From contig NZ_AWFF01000028.1 of NCBI RefSeq assembly GCF_000682755.1, forward strand, positions 43,013 to 107,012: 64,000 nucleotides of DNA, in the 5' to 3' direction. The stretch is from Hyphomonas beringensis. Lineage in GTDB: Bacteria > Pseudomonadota > Alphaproteobacteria > Caulobacterales > Hyphomonadaceae. The position numbers were made by a program, and so were the translations under genes. Below the pieces are notes generated by a model, which saw only the letters and a list, made by a program, of their open reading frames with translations, was not told the origin of the DNA and did no database searches. This document shows, piece after piece, positions 34,264 to 43,800 of the stretch; position 1 is the stretch's first letter; every line of letters starts with the position of its first letter.

Positions 34264-35649
34264 ATGAGCGAAGGCATGTCAGCCGACGCAAAGGAAGCGG
34301 CAAAGAAGGCCCTGACAAGGCGCGCCCGTGACTTTGTGACGTTGGTTGCCTGTTTCGGCGCGATTCTGCTTTTGATGTGGCTGACCGGGGCTGTGGGCCT
34401 GATTGAGGCCTTTGCTGCCCTGCTCGTGGCGGCCTCTGTGGCCACAGCAGTTTATGTTGGCACGGCGTCGATCCTGCCGATTAGTCCGCGCTTTGCGATT
34501 GAGCAGACAGCCATCACGCCGGAGCCCAGCGATTCCACCGTCATGCTGGACGCCCTGCCGCTGCCAGCCTTCGAAATTGATGATGAGCAGCGCATTGTCG
34601 CTTTCAATGAGGAGGCGGAGTTCATCCTGCGTCTGGATGGCCGGGTGAACCCGCGCGCCAGCACGGTCATCCGCTCTCCAGGGCTGTTGTCTGCCATCGA
34701 GAATGCCATTCAGAGCGGTACGGTCGAGCCTGCCGCTGTCGAGGTTGAGAGTGGTCCGGATGAAACATGGCGGGCCTATGTTTCCCGTCCGGGCAAGGCA
34801 CGACGCACGCTTGTCGTGCTGGAAGACCTGACCCCTGTTCGCCGTGCCGCGCGGGCGCGATCAGACTTTCTGGCCAATGCCAGCCATGAGCTGCGCACAC
34901 CGCTGACGGCGCTATCCGGCTTCATCGAAACCATGCGCGGGCCCGCCAAGGACGACAAGGATTCCTGGGACCGGTTCCTTGCCATCATGGCGGGGGAGAC
35001 TCAGCGCATGTCGCGTTTGATCGCAGACCTTCTCTCCCTGTCGCGGATCGAGTCGTCTGAGCATGTCTCCCCAAGGGAACGCGAGGATTTCGTGGATATC
35101 GTCTCTGATGCCACCCACGCTTTCAGCGCGATTGCGTCAGAGAAGGGCGTGCGGCTGGACGTGCGGGCTGAAAGCGGCAGCATCCCGGTCATTGCGCACC
35201 GGGATGAGATGATTCAGGTGGTCGAGAACCTTGTCTCCAACGCCCTGAAATATTCCGCTGAGGGCGGCCAGATCGTGCTGAGCTTTGGCCTTTCTGGGAG
35301 CATGGCGGATGCGCGCATCAAGGCGGGCCAGAGCTGGATGGGCGCAGAGCGCATGACCCTGCTGCCAGCTTCCGGTCGGCCGGGCACCAAGGAGCGGGCT
35401 GTCTGGATGCGGGTCGAGGACCAGGGGCCAGGCATTGAGCGTGAACACCTGCCGCGTCTGGGAGAGCGCTTCTACCGCGCCGACCAGAGCCGGGGCGGAA
35501 AGATTACCGGCACAGGGCTGGGCCTTGCCATTGTGAAGCACATCATGGCCCATCATCGCGGCGGTTTCGCTGTCGAAACCCGCATAGGCGAGGGCACGGC
35601 CTTCGGGGTATGGTTGCCCGCCGCGCGCGAAGAAGGCCTGTCTGATTAG
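34264..35649 (+). CDS. PhoR-like sensor histidine kinase (orphan)
   Basis: 461 residues from the ATG at 34264, which has GGGAG five bases before it; an upstream ATG lacks this. Two N-terminal helices (FVTLVACFGAILLLMWL, AFAALLVAASVATAV) are followed by a PAS-like segment (LDALPLPAFEIDDEQRIVAF), HisKA with the phosphorylated His208 in NASHELRTPLTALSGF, and HATPase with the N box ENLVSNALKYSAEGG and G boxes DQGPGIE and GTGLGLAIVK. It resembles PhoR, but no response regulator is adjacent. A PstS-like gene is 2.7 kb downstream. Confidence 0.92.
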   Translation: MSEGMSADAKEAAKKALTRRARDFVTLVACFGAILLLMWLTGAVGLIEAFAALLVAASVATAVYVGTASILPISPRFAIEQTAITPEPSDSTVMLDALPLPAFEIDDEQRIVAFNEEAEFILRLDGRVNPRASTVIRSPGLLSAIENAIQSGTVEPAAVEVESGPDETWRAYVSRPGKARRTLVVLEDLTPVRRAARARSDFLANASHELRTPLTALSGFIETMRGPAKDDKDSWDRFLAIMAGETQRMSRLIADLLSLSRIESSEHVSPREREDFVDIVSDATHAFSAIASEKGVRLDVRAESGSIPVIAHRDEMIQVVENLVSNALKYSAEGGQIVLSFGLSGSMADARIKAGQSWMGAERMTLLPASGRPGTKERAVWMRVEDQGPGIEREHLPRLGERFYRADQSRGGKITGTGLGLAIVKHIMAHHRGGFAVETRIGEGTAFGVWLPAAREEGLSD

Positions 35650-35948
35650 GCTTTGGGGGCGCGGCGCGCAGCGTCGAACCAGTCGGTCATCAGATTGCCC
35701 GGCATGCGGTTCATCTCATGATACCAGTTCGGCAAATTCTGGATGGCTCCGGCTGTGTCTTCCCAGCGGCGCAAATTGACATCCGCTGCCACATGAAACG
35801 CGTCGCGCAGCTTGTTTTCCGTCACAGGTTCAACCGTGCCCATGGGAGCCAGCATCGCCATGCTCTTCTGAGCGGCCATCATGGTTTCAAGCGTGGCGGC
35901 GGTCAGGGAAAGTGTGGCGCGCCAAGGTGTCAGCCAGAGATCAAACAT
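35646..35948 (-). CDS. conserved small protein, function unknown
   Basis: 100 residues from the ATG at 35948, supported by an AAGGGAAA ribosome-binding site; longer frames run into murI leader sequence without one. N terminus MFDLWLTPWRATLSLTAAT; mostly helical with many Met and Trp residues (NLPNWYHEMNRMPG near the end). The length and amphipathic helices recall small phasin-like or helical proteins in Hyphomonadaceae, but there is no decisive motif. Its 3' end overlaps the kinase stop by 4 bases. Confidence 0.65.
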   Translation of the reverse strand: MFDLWLTPWRATLSLTAATLETMMAAQKSMAMLAPMGTVEPVTENKLRDAFHVAADVNLRRWEDTAGAIQNLPNWYHEMNRMPGNLMTDWFDAARRAPKA

Positions 35949-36073
35949 AGTATTTCCCTTGTTCCAAAGAGGAATATATAGCTGCTTATGTTGCGCTGCA
36001 CAACAAATCCCGTGCCAAAGCCACGGGCTTGCCCGGTTTTCGCCTTGTGCAAATGCCACTAGGATTCGCTGGA

Positions 36074-36946
36074 ATGCTGACCGACACGCTCCCCTCCAAT
36101 TTCGTTCCATCGCCTGCGCGGGGCAGGGTACTCGTGTTCGATTCCGGCGTCGGCGGCCTGACTGTGGCCGAGGAAATTCGGGCGCTGGGGCCTGCCTTGG
36201 GTATCCATTATTCAGCAGATTCCGGCTTTTTCCCCTATGGCGACAAGTCCGATGATGCGCTTCGAGAGCGCCTGCCGAAAGTGGCAAGGCGCCTGGTTGA
36301 GCATGTCCGCCCGGATGTCTTCGTGATTGCCTGCAACACGGCCTCCACGCTGGCCCTGCCGGATGTACGCGCCGTACTGGATATACCGGTTGTCGGCACC
36401 GTCCCGGCGATCAAGCCCGCCGCGCAGCTGACCCGGACCGGCACAGTCGGCCTCTTGGCAACGCCGGGCACCATCCGCCGCGCCTATACGGCAGAGCTGA
36501 TCGACACCTTCGCCAAGGACATCCAGGTCATCATGCATGGCAGTATCGAGCTGGTGAAGCTGGCCGAAGCCCATGCGCGCGGGGAGGACTTGGCCATCGA
36601 GGCTTTTGCCGCTGCGCAGGCCCCGCTGTTCGAGGCCCCCGGCGGTGACAAGATCGATACGATCGTGCTCGCCTGCACGCATTTCCCGCTGGTGCGGGCC
36701 CAATTGGTGGCGAGCGCGCCCCAGCCGGTCAGCTATATCGATTCAGGGGCGGCGATTGCCCGTCAGACCATTCGCGTGCTGCCGCCAGATACTGAGGGCA
36801 GGGGCCTGGGCGGGCATGCCTGGCTGACCAGTCCGCCTGAAGAGGCGCCGGATCTGGCGCTGGTCCTCAGGCGATATGGGTTTCCGGATGTTCAGAGCGT
36901 GGCGGATGCGCCGATAGAGATGACTTCCGCGCCGACCGAATTGTAG
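36074..36946 (+). CDS. murI: glutamate racemase
   Basis: 290 residues from the ATG at 36074 (AGGA 9 bases upstream); other in-frame Met codons further up lack support. FDSGVGGLTV (near 21) holds the first catalytic Asp, IACNTAST (near 88) the first catalytic Cys, and ACTHFPLVRAQL (near 200) the second Cys plus conserved His. It makes D-glutamate for peptidoglycan precursors in the cytoplasm. The 3' end overlaps the convergent decarboxylase gene by 55 bases, so transcripts of the two may be antisense to each other there. Confidence 0.95.
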   Translation: MLTDTLPSNFVPSPARGRVLVFDSGVGGLTVAEEIRALGPALGIHYSADSGFFPYGDKSDDALRERLPKVARRLVEHVRPDVFVIACNTASTLALPDVRAVLDIPVVGTVPAIKPAAQLTRTGTVGLLATPGTIRRAYTAELIDTFAKDIQVIMHGSIELVKLAEAHARGEDLAIEAFAAAQAPLFEAPGGDKIDTIVLACTHFPLVRAQLVASAPQPVSYIDSGAAIARQTIRVLPPDTEGRGLGGHAWLTSPPEEAPDLALVLRRYGFPDVQSVADAPIEMTSAPTEL

Positions 36947-38085
36947 AGGCTCGGCCAGGGGGCATCGTAGACCAGGGCCACTTCGGTTTCGCCAAAGCCA
37001 TTGAAGCGGCTGGACATCGCACGGCCATAGGCCCCGAGATTGCCGAATTCCAGATAGTCGCCCTCGGTCAGGCCGGCTGGCAGCCAGACTTTCTCCGGGA
37101 ATTTGTCTGTGGAGTCACAGGTCGGGCCATAGACGGTGTACTCGACCAGACGGCCCAGCGTGCGGCCATCGCCCGGCAGCGCGCGCATCGGGAAGGCCCA
37201 GCGCTCGTGCACGGCATCATAGAGGGCACCATAGGAGCCATCATTGATGTAGATCGCGTCGCCCTTGACCAGTTCGATACGGGTCAGCAGGCTTTCTGCT
37301 TCAGCAACCAGCGCACGGCCCGGCTCGCACCACAGTTCGGCGTTTTCGAGAACGTACATCGTCTCGAAGGAACGCTCGACCATGGCCGCATAGTCTTCCA
37401 GCGATGGAGGCGGGTTTTCGGCATAGATCGACGGGAAGCCGCCGCCGACATCAACGATGTCGACCGTCACGGACGCCGCGATGATGATGCGGGAAACGTC
37501 TGCCATGGCAGTCGCCCAGGCTGTCGGTTTCATGGCCTGGCTGCCGACATGGAAGGACACGCCCAGCTCATCCGCATAGCGGCGGGCTTCGCGCAGGATT
37601 TCCGTTGCATCCTCAGCGCCTGCGCCGAACTTGCCGGCCAGCGGCAGGGCAGCGCCGTCACAGGAAACCGCAATGCGCACAATGATGGTGAGGTCCTTGG
37701 CGTAGTCGGTTTCCTCAAGAATCTTGTTCAGTTCTTCCATCGTGTCGGTGACGAAGATGCGCACGCCGAACTCGTGATAGGCACGCTGGATCGCGCGGCG
37801 GTTCTTCACCGGATGCAGGAACGCCATGCGGGCGCCCGGGAATTTACGGTGGATCAGCTCGATCTCGTTGAGAGAGGCCGTGTCGAAGCTGCGCACGCCC
37901 GCTTCCCAGAGGGCTTCCAGCACGTGCTCGCCAGGGTTTGCCTTCACGGCATAGAATGGCTCGCCCGGGAAAGATTCCCGGAACCATTTCGCGGCCGCAG
38001 TGACGCGCTCCGGACGGAAACACCAAACAGGAACGTCCGGCTGCACGTCGGCAACAATATTATAGGGAGTAGCATAGGAGTGCAT
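36892..38085 (-). CDS. ornithine/lysine decarboxylase, PLP type III fold
   Basis: 397 residues from MHSYATPYNIV, with a strong GGAGG ribosome-binding site. Lys48 in EPFYAVKANPG forms the Schiff base with pyridoxal phosphate; ELWCEPGRALVAEAESL and TVYGPTCDSTDKF near residues 275 and 325 are the eukaryotic-type ornithine decarboxylase signatures. It makes putrescine and/or cadaverine; alphaproteobacterial members often take both substrates. The leader has a promoter-like pair, a GGGGGCCCCC palindrome and a hairpin that covers part of the ribosome-binding site, suggesting translational control. Confidence 0.94.
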   Translation of the reverse strand: MHSYATPYNIVADVQPDVPVWCFRPERVTAAAKWFRESFPGEPFYAVKANPGEHVLEALWEAGVRSFDTASLNEIELIHRKFPGARMAFLHPVKNRRAIQRAYHEFGVRIFVTDTMEELNKILEETDYAKDLTIIVRIAVSCDGAALPLAGKFGAGAEDATEILREARRYADELGVSFHVGSQAMKPTAWATAMADVSRIIIAASVTVDIVDVGGGFPSIYAENPPPSLEDYAAMVERSFETMYVLENAELWCEPGRALVAEAESLLTRIELVKGDAIYINDGSYGALYDAVHERWAFPMRALPGDGRTLGRLVEYTVYGPTCDSTDKFPEKVWLPAGLTEGDYLEFGNLGAYGRAMSSRFNGFGETEVALVYDAPWPSLYNSVGAEVISIGASATL

Positions 38086-38094
38086 GACACCTAA

Positions 38095-38122
38095 CCTCCA
38101 AAGGGCTTTTAACCAGCTTTGG
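38095..38122 (-). promoter_or_regulatory. leader hairpin overlapping the decarboxylase ribosome-binding site
   Basis: On the minus strand CCAAAG (plus 38117-38122) can pair with CTTTGG (plus 38098-38103) across a 13-base loop. The CTTTGG segment ends in the first GG of the GGAGG ribosome-binding site (plus 38095-38099), so the stem would hide part of it. Confidence 0.45.
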
Positions 38123-38133
38123 GCGTTAGTACA

Positions 38134-38218
38134 GGGGGCCCCCAGTTTAAGGGTTGGCCCAGATGTCCGCCGCTTCAAATTCGAACGGCGATGTAGGAGA
38201 CTCTATTCGGGCATGCAA
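38134..38218 (-). promoter_or_regulatory. promoter and palindromes of the decarboxylase gene
   Basis: On the minus strand TTGCAT (plus 38213-38218), 17-base spacer, TACATC (plus 38190-38195) resembles a sigma70 promoter, giving a leader of about 98 bases. GAACGGCG (38183-38190) with CGCCGCTTC (38168-38176) forms a bulged stem straddling the start site. GGGGGCCCCC (38134-38143) is a perfect palindrome in the leader. The remaining sequence to 38353 shows GGGC/GCCC near 38278-38290 and no gene. Confidence 0.4.
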
Positions 38219-38353
38219 GCGAAAATTTTGGGCATGGTGCATTTTTTGTCACCCATAGATAACATTACGGGCGTAAAGCCCTTATTCTACAGGGCTGAAA
38301 CCCTGCCGCTAATTGATTAAAACGCGAGCACTTGCCGAGGAGTTCCTCCCGAA

Positions 38354-39454
38354 ATGACAGTCAGGCTTGGGCCTTTTTTCGTATCCCTTTTGATGGCGTG
38401 CCTTGTGGCATGTGGCAAAACGGATTTGTCCGAGCTGGAAACGGGAGATGTCATTCTGCCGCCGCCCGTGGACCGTGAGGATGCGCAGAAGATCCGCATT
38501 GTCGGTTCGTCCACGGTGGCGCCCTTTGCGACGACCGTGGCGGAACGCTTCGGCGCGACAACCCGCTACCCGACGCCAATTGTCGAGACGACCGGCACAG
38601 GCGGCGGCTTCAAGACCTTCTGCCAGCGCATAGGCCCGAACCATCCCTCCATCGCGGATGCCTCGCGCTCCGTGCATGAAAGCGAGACGGCCCTGTGCGC
38701 CAGCAATGGCATTACGGACATCACGGCCCTCTCCATCGGCTTTGACGGCATTGTGTTGGCCAATGCCCGTGAGGCCCCGCCGCTGGATCTGAGAAAGGTG
38801 GACCTCTACCGCGCCCTTGCGGCGGAATTGCCGGATGGGCAGGGCGGCTTCATGGCCAATCCCTACAATAGCTGGATTGAGGTCAATCCGAATCTGCCGG
38901 ACGAGCCGATCATGGTGTTCGGCCCGCCGCCCACCTCCGGCACGCGCGATGCCTTTGTCGAGCTGGGCATGGAGCAGGGGGCGCTGGACGTGCCCGCGAT
39001 GGCGGCCCTCAAGACATCTGATCCTGACGCCTACAAGCTGCGCACGCATACGATCCGCACCGATGGCGCGTGGATCGATCTGGGCGAGAATGATACGGCC
39101 ATCATCCAATCCCTGATCAAGACACCGACCGCGCTTGGCGTGCTTGGCTATTCCTTTCTGGAGCAGAATGGAGATCGGGTAAAAGCGGCCCATCTGGACG
39201 GTGTCGCGGTGACGTTCGAAGCGATTGCCTCGGGCGATTACGGCCTGTCACGCAGCATGTATATCTATGTGAAGGATCAGAATTTGCCGCTGGTGCCGGG
39301 CCTTGCTGAATTCATTGCCGAATTCGTGTCAGACCGTGCCATGGGGCCGGATGGCTATCTGCTGGAAAAGGGACTGATCCCGCTGCCGGCGGAAGACCGT
39401 CTCGCACAGCAGGAGATTGCAGAAGAGCTGGCCAATCGGGGCGCGCGGAAATAG
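38354..39454 (+). CDS. PstS-like phosphate-binding lipoprotein
   Basis: 366 residues. The signal peptide ends in a lipobox LVACGK (Cys20), so it is a lipoprotein. The binding-protein fold begins with RIVGSSTVAPFATTVAERFG and continues with ETTGTGGGFKTFC, the phosphate-coordinating first loops of PstS, and PPPTSGTRDAFVELGM around residue 198. It captures phosphate or a related anion in the periplasm. No pstCAB transporter genes follow; a mannosyltransferase-like gene converges with it. A role in sensing rather than uptake is possible. Confidence 0.88.
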   Translation: MTVRLGPFFVSLLMACLVACGKTDLSELETGDVILPPPVDREDAQKIRIVGSSTVAPFATTVAERFGATTRYPTPIVETTGTGGGFKTFCQRIGPNHPSIADASRSVHESETALCASNGITDITALSIGFDGIVLANAREAPPLDLRKVDLYRALAAELPDGQGGFMANPYNSWIEVNPNLPDEPIMVFGPPPTSGTRDAFVELGMEQGALDVPAMAALKTSDPDAYKLRTHTIRTDGAWIDLGENDTAIIQSLIKTPTALGVLGYSFLEQNGDRVKAAHLDGVAVTFEAIASGDYGLSRSMYIYVKDQNLPLVPGLAEFIAEFVSDRAMGPDGYLLEKGLIPLPAEDRLAQQEIAEELANRGARK

Positions 39455-39460
39455 CGGGTC

Positions 39461-40567
39461 CTAGAGGCCCGGGATTTGTGGCTTCTTGCGGCGACGCAGG
39501 CGGATCTTTTGCCAGAAGCGTTTGCGGGCAGGGGCCGGCAGGGGCTGCAGATTCTCGATGAAGGCTTCCGCGCAGGCACGCCAGCTATAGCCCTCGGCAT
39601 ATTTGCGGCAGGTCTCCCGGTCCAGATCCAGGCAGGCCTTTGCCCCGGCGGCCAGATCGCCGCCAATAGGCGTGATCGTGCCGGCATTGGAGCCGGGGAT
39701 GACATCGCGCGGGCCGGTTGCCTCATAGGCCGCTACAGGCGTGCCTGAGGCCATCGCCTCCAGCACGACAAGGCCAAATGTGTCGGTCAGGCTGGGGAAG
39801 ACGAAAACATCTGCGCAGGCGTAATAGGTGGCCAATTCCTCGCCGAACTTTGCGCCCAGGAAGACGACATCCTCGTAGCGCTTCTCCAGTTCTTCTCGCT
39901 GCGGGCCGTCGCCAATGATCACCTTGGTGCCCGGCAGATCCAGCTCGGCGAAGGCTTCGATATTCTTCTCCACTGCCACGCGGCCGACATTCAGGAAGAT
40001 CGGGCGGGCCAGGCCCTTGAACGGGTCGTCTTCCGCGCCTTCCGGAATGCGCTTGTCCGGATTGAACATGGTCGTGTCCACGCCGCGGCTCCACGCGACC
40101 AGATTGATGAAGCGCTGGGCTTTCAGCTCCTCCACCATGGACGGGGTCGGCACCATCACCTTGCCGGAATATTTGTGGAACCAGCGCACAAAGGAATAGC
40201 CGGCAGAAACCGGGATCGGCAGGCGGGCGGCGACATATTCCGGAAAGCGCGTGTGATAGGCGGTCGAGAAGGGGTGTTTCACCGTCAGGCACATGGCGCG
40301 CCCGGCCATGCCCAGCGTGCCTTCCGTGGCAATATGGATGGCGTCCGGCTCGAACTCGTGGAAACGCTCCTCGATCCGGTGGCGGGCGAACAGGGCCAGC
40401 TTGATCTCCGGATAGGTGGGCAGGGGCATGGTTCTGAACCCCTGTCCGGGATGAACGATCTCCCAGACATGGCCCATGGCCTCGGTTTCCTCGATCACGC
40501 GCTTCATTGTGCGCACGACGCCATTCACCTGAGGATCCCAGGCGTCCGTTACGAGCATGATGCGCAT
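39461..40567 (-). CDS. glycosyltransferase family 4, GDP-mannose-dependent mannosyltransferase-like
   Basis: 368 residues from MRIMLVTDAWDPQVNGVVRT, with an AGGAGCG ribosome-binding site. Donor-domain motifs are PIFLNVGRVAVEKNIEAF (near 195) and FPSLTDTFGLVVLEAMASG (near 280, E-x7-E type). GDGPQREELEKRY follows the usual GT-B pattern. The overall sequence resembles bacterial mannosyltransferases that modify glycolipids (MgtA-type) at the inner membrane face; the basic C-terminal tail RKRFWQKIRLRRRKKP would favour membrane contact. The sugar donor is inferred from family resemblance only. Confidence 0.87.
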   Translation of the reverse strand: MRIMLVTDAWDPQVNGVVRTMKRVIEETEAMGHVWEIVHPGQGFRTMPLPTYPEIKLALFARHRIEERFHEFEPDAIHIATEGTLGMAGRAMCLTVKHPFSTAYHTRFPEYVAARLPIPVSAGYSFVRWFHKYSGKVMVPTPSMVEELKAQRFINLVAWSRGVDTTMFNPDKRIPEGAEDDPFKGLARPIFLNVGRVAVEKNIEAFAELDLPGTKVIIGDGPQREELEKRYEDVVFLGAKFGEELATYYACADVFVFPSLTDTFGLVVLEAMASGTPVAAYEATGPRDVIPGSNAGTITPIGGDLAAGAKACLDLDRETCRKYAEGYSWRACAEAFIENLQPLPAPARKRFWQKIRLRRRKKPQIPGL

Positions 40568-40805
40568 GAGCGCTCCTTCAACAGCCTCAGCCACAGTCCC
40601 GCGTCACTTTGGCGGGGTTGGTAGAGTGCGTAAAGGGCCAGTTGCGTCCTGAACAGTCCTGCTGTGCATGCAATGCAGGTGGTAGGCTTCCGCCTCTTAA
40701 TGGCTTATCAGGAGGCAAAAATTGGCCCGGATTCGCCTTTTGCGGATTAAAGTCTAGTGTACCTAGTTCTCATATCACTCACACAAACGCTCATTCAGGA
40801 ATTAT

Positions 40806-43800
40806 ATGGCTGACACGCTTGCTTTGGAAAAGATCGACTGGAACTCCCTCGACGACATCAAATTTGCCGATGAAGAGGCACTTCTCGAAGATCTGCTGAA
40901 ACAATCCCCCCTCTCTGACGATTTGCGCCAGGCAACGATGCGTCGCGCACTGGAACTGGTCGAGAAGGCGCGACAGCAGGACAAGAACAAGGGCATGATG
41001 GAGAGCTTCCTTGAGGAGTTCGGTCTGTCCAATGCCGAAGGGCTGGCGCTGATGTGTCTGGCAGAGGCCCTGCTGCGCGTACCCGATCCTGAAACCCGCG
41101 ACGAACTGATTGCCGAAAAGATCAGCTCGGGTGACTGGACTGCCCATATGGGGCAATCGGATTCCTGGCTGGTCAACGCGTCCACCTGGGGCCTGATGCT
41201 GACAGGCCGTGTCATCGGCGTGCCGGCCAGCCTGAAGAAGGGGCCAGGGAAGTTCGTGCAGGGCCTGATCCGCGAAAGCGGCGAGCCCGTCATCCGCGCA
41301 GCCATGATGCAGGCGATGCGCATCATGGGCGAGCAATTCGTGCTGGGCCGCAATGTGAAGGACGCGCAGAAACGTGGCCGCCGCATGGTGAAGGCTGGCG
41401 AAGCAGCGCATTTCAGCTTTGACATGCTGGGCGAAGGGGCCCGCACGGCAAAGGATGCCGAGCGGTATCTGAAGGCCTATCAGAACGCAATTGATGCCGT
41501 CGCCGCCGATAAAGATCCGTCCGTTTCGCCGGAACAGGCCAATGGCGTGTCCGTGAAACTCTCCGCGCTGCACCCGCGCTATGAAGCCGTAAATGAAGCA
41601 CGCATCATGGACGAGTTGTATCCGCACGTGCTGGAGCTCTGCCAGCGCGCGGCGAAGTCAAACGTCAATCTTTGTCTGGATGCGGAAGAAGCAGACCGCC
41701 TGGTCATCAGCCTGAAAATTCTTGAGCGCCTGGCGCGCGAGCCATCGCTGAAAGGCTGGAACGGTCTGGGGCTGGCGCTGCAGGCTTATCAGAAACGCGC
41801 TGGTGTCGTGATTGATCTGCTCAAGGATCTTGCCGGGCAAACGCGTCGCCGCTTCATGGTCCGCCTGGTGAAGGGCGCCTATTGGGACAGCGAGATCAAG
41901 CACTCGCACGTCGAAGGCTTCCCGAACTTCCCCGTCTTTACCACGAAGAATGGTACGGACTTCCATTACATCGCCTGCGCCCGGAAGATGCTGGAAGCAT
42001 CCGGCGCGATCTATCCGCAATTTGCTACGCACAACGCCCACTCGGTTGCGGCGATTGAACAGCTGGCGGACGATATCGGCACCACGGCATTTGAATTCCA
42101 GCGCCTGCACGGCATGGGGGAAGCCCTGTTCGCGGCAGCGGATGCCGGTCGTAAGGTTCGCGTCTATGCGCCGGTCGGTGCCCACCGCGACCTGCTGCCC
42201 TATCTGGTGCGCCGCCTGCTGGAAAATGGTGCCAATACCAGTTTCGTGCACTCTTTCCTCGATCCGGATGTTCCGGCCGAAATGGTCGTGGCAGACCCGA
42301 TCGTGAAGGTGGAAGTCGGCCCGCGCCGCCACCCGCGCATCCCGACGCCGCCACGCCTTTATGGCCCGGACCGGCGCAATTCCGCCGGGATGGACATCAG
42401 TCAGAATGCCATCCGCAAGGATCTGGCCGCGGCGGTTAAATCCTTCCGCGATAGCCCGGCAATTTCCGCTGGGCCGATCGTCAATGGCAAGGTCGATTCA
42501 GGCGGCGGCGACATGGTGCGCGTGCCCTTTGATACCGAGATCGTGCTCGGCTCGGTCAAGTCGGCTGACGAGAAGCATATTGACCAGGCCCTGAAATCAG
42601 CCGCCGGCTATCAGGTCCAATGGGACCGTCTCGGCGGGGCGGAGCGTGCCAAGCATTTGCGCGCCATGGGCGATATTCTCGAAGAGAACATGACGCGCCT
42701 GATCGCCCTGATGGCCCGCGAAGGCGGCAAGACGCTGGGCGATGGGGTCGCCGAAGTGCGTGAGGCAGTCGATTTCTGCCGCTATTACGCAAAACAGGCC
42801 GAGGCTGACTTCACCGGGCCTACACGCCTGCCCGGGCCAACAGGGGAGACCAACCAGATCTCCCTGCACGGACGAGGCGTCTTCTGCTGCATCAGCCCGT
42901 GGAACTTCCCGCTGGCCATCTTTACGGGCCAGATTGCGGCTGCGCTGGCCTCCGGCAACACGGTTGTCGCAAAGCCCGCAGAGCAAACGCCGCTGATCGC
43001 CTTCGAAGCCGTGAAGCTGTTCCACAAGGCCGGCCTGCCGGTCGAAACCCTGCACCTGTTGCCGGGCACCGGTGAACAGGTGGGCTCAGTCCTGATCAAG
43101 GATCTGCGCGTCTCCGGTGTCTGCTTCACTGGCGGCACCAGCACCGCACGCATCATCGCCAAGTCCCTGGCCGATCGTGACGGGCCGATCATTCCGCTGA
43201 TCGCCGAGACAGGCGGCCTCAACGGCCTGTTCGTCGACACGACAGCGCTGAGGGAGCAGGTGATCGACGACATCATCGTATCGGCCTTTGGTTCAGCCGG
43301 GCAGCGTTGTTCGGCGCTGCGGGTCGCGTTCCTGCCGCATGATACGGCGGACATGCTGGTCGAGGGCCTGATTGGCGCGATGAACGAGTTGAAGATCGGC
43401 GACCCGGCCGATCCGGACACGGATGTCGGTCCGGTGATCGACCAGGAATCCCGCGAAATGCTGCAGGAATACCTGGCGAAGATGGAGACCGAAGCCAAGG
43501 TGCTTCACCAGATTCCGGCCGGCAGGATCGGCGAGACCGGCTATGGCTTCGGCCCGGCCCTGGTCGAGCTGAAATCCCTTGACCAGATTACGGAAGAGAA
43601 GTTCGGCCCGATCCTCCACATTGTCCGCTATGACCCGGATGACATTGATAAGGTCGGCGCGGCGCTGAAAGCGAAGGGCTATGGCCTGACTCTGGGCATC
43701 CATTCCCGTCTCGACAGCTTCCAGATCGAAGTGCGCGATGCAGTGCCGGTCGGCAACACCTATGTGAACCGTTCGATGACCGGGGCGGTGGTCGGCGTAC

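Noticed and set aside
35949..36287. N-terminal extension of the 100-residue protein
   Set aside because: The extension is low-complexity Arg-rich, covers murI leader and the 5' end of murI, and the ATG at 35948 has a good AAGGGAAA site.
40568..40805. Regulatory palindromes before putA
   Set aside because: Only a 5-bp CCTGC/GCAGG repeat (40658-40662, 40675-40679) is visible; too weak to call.
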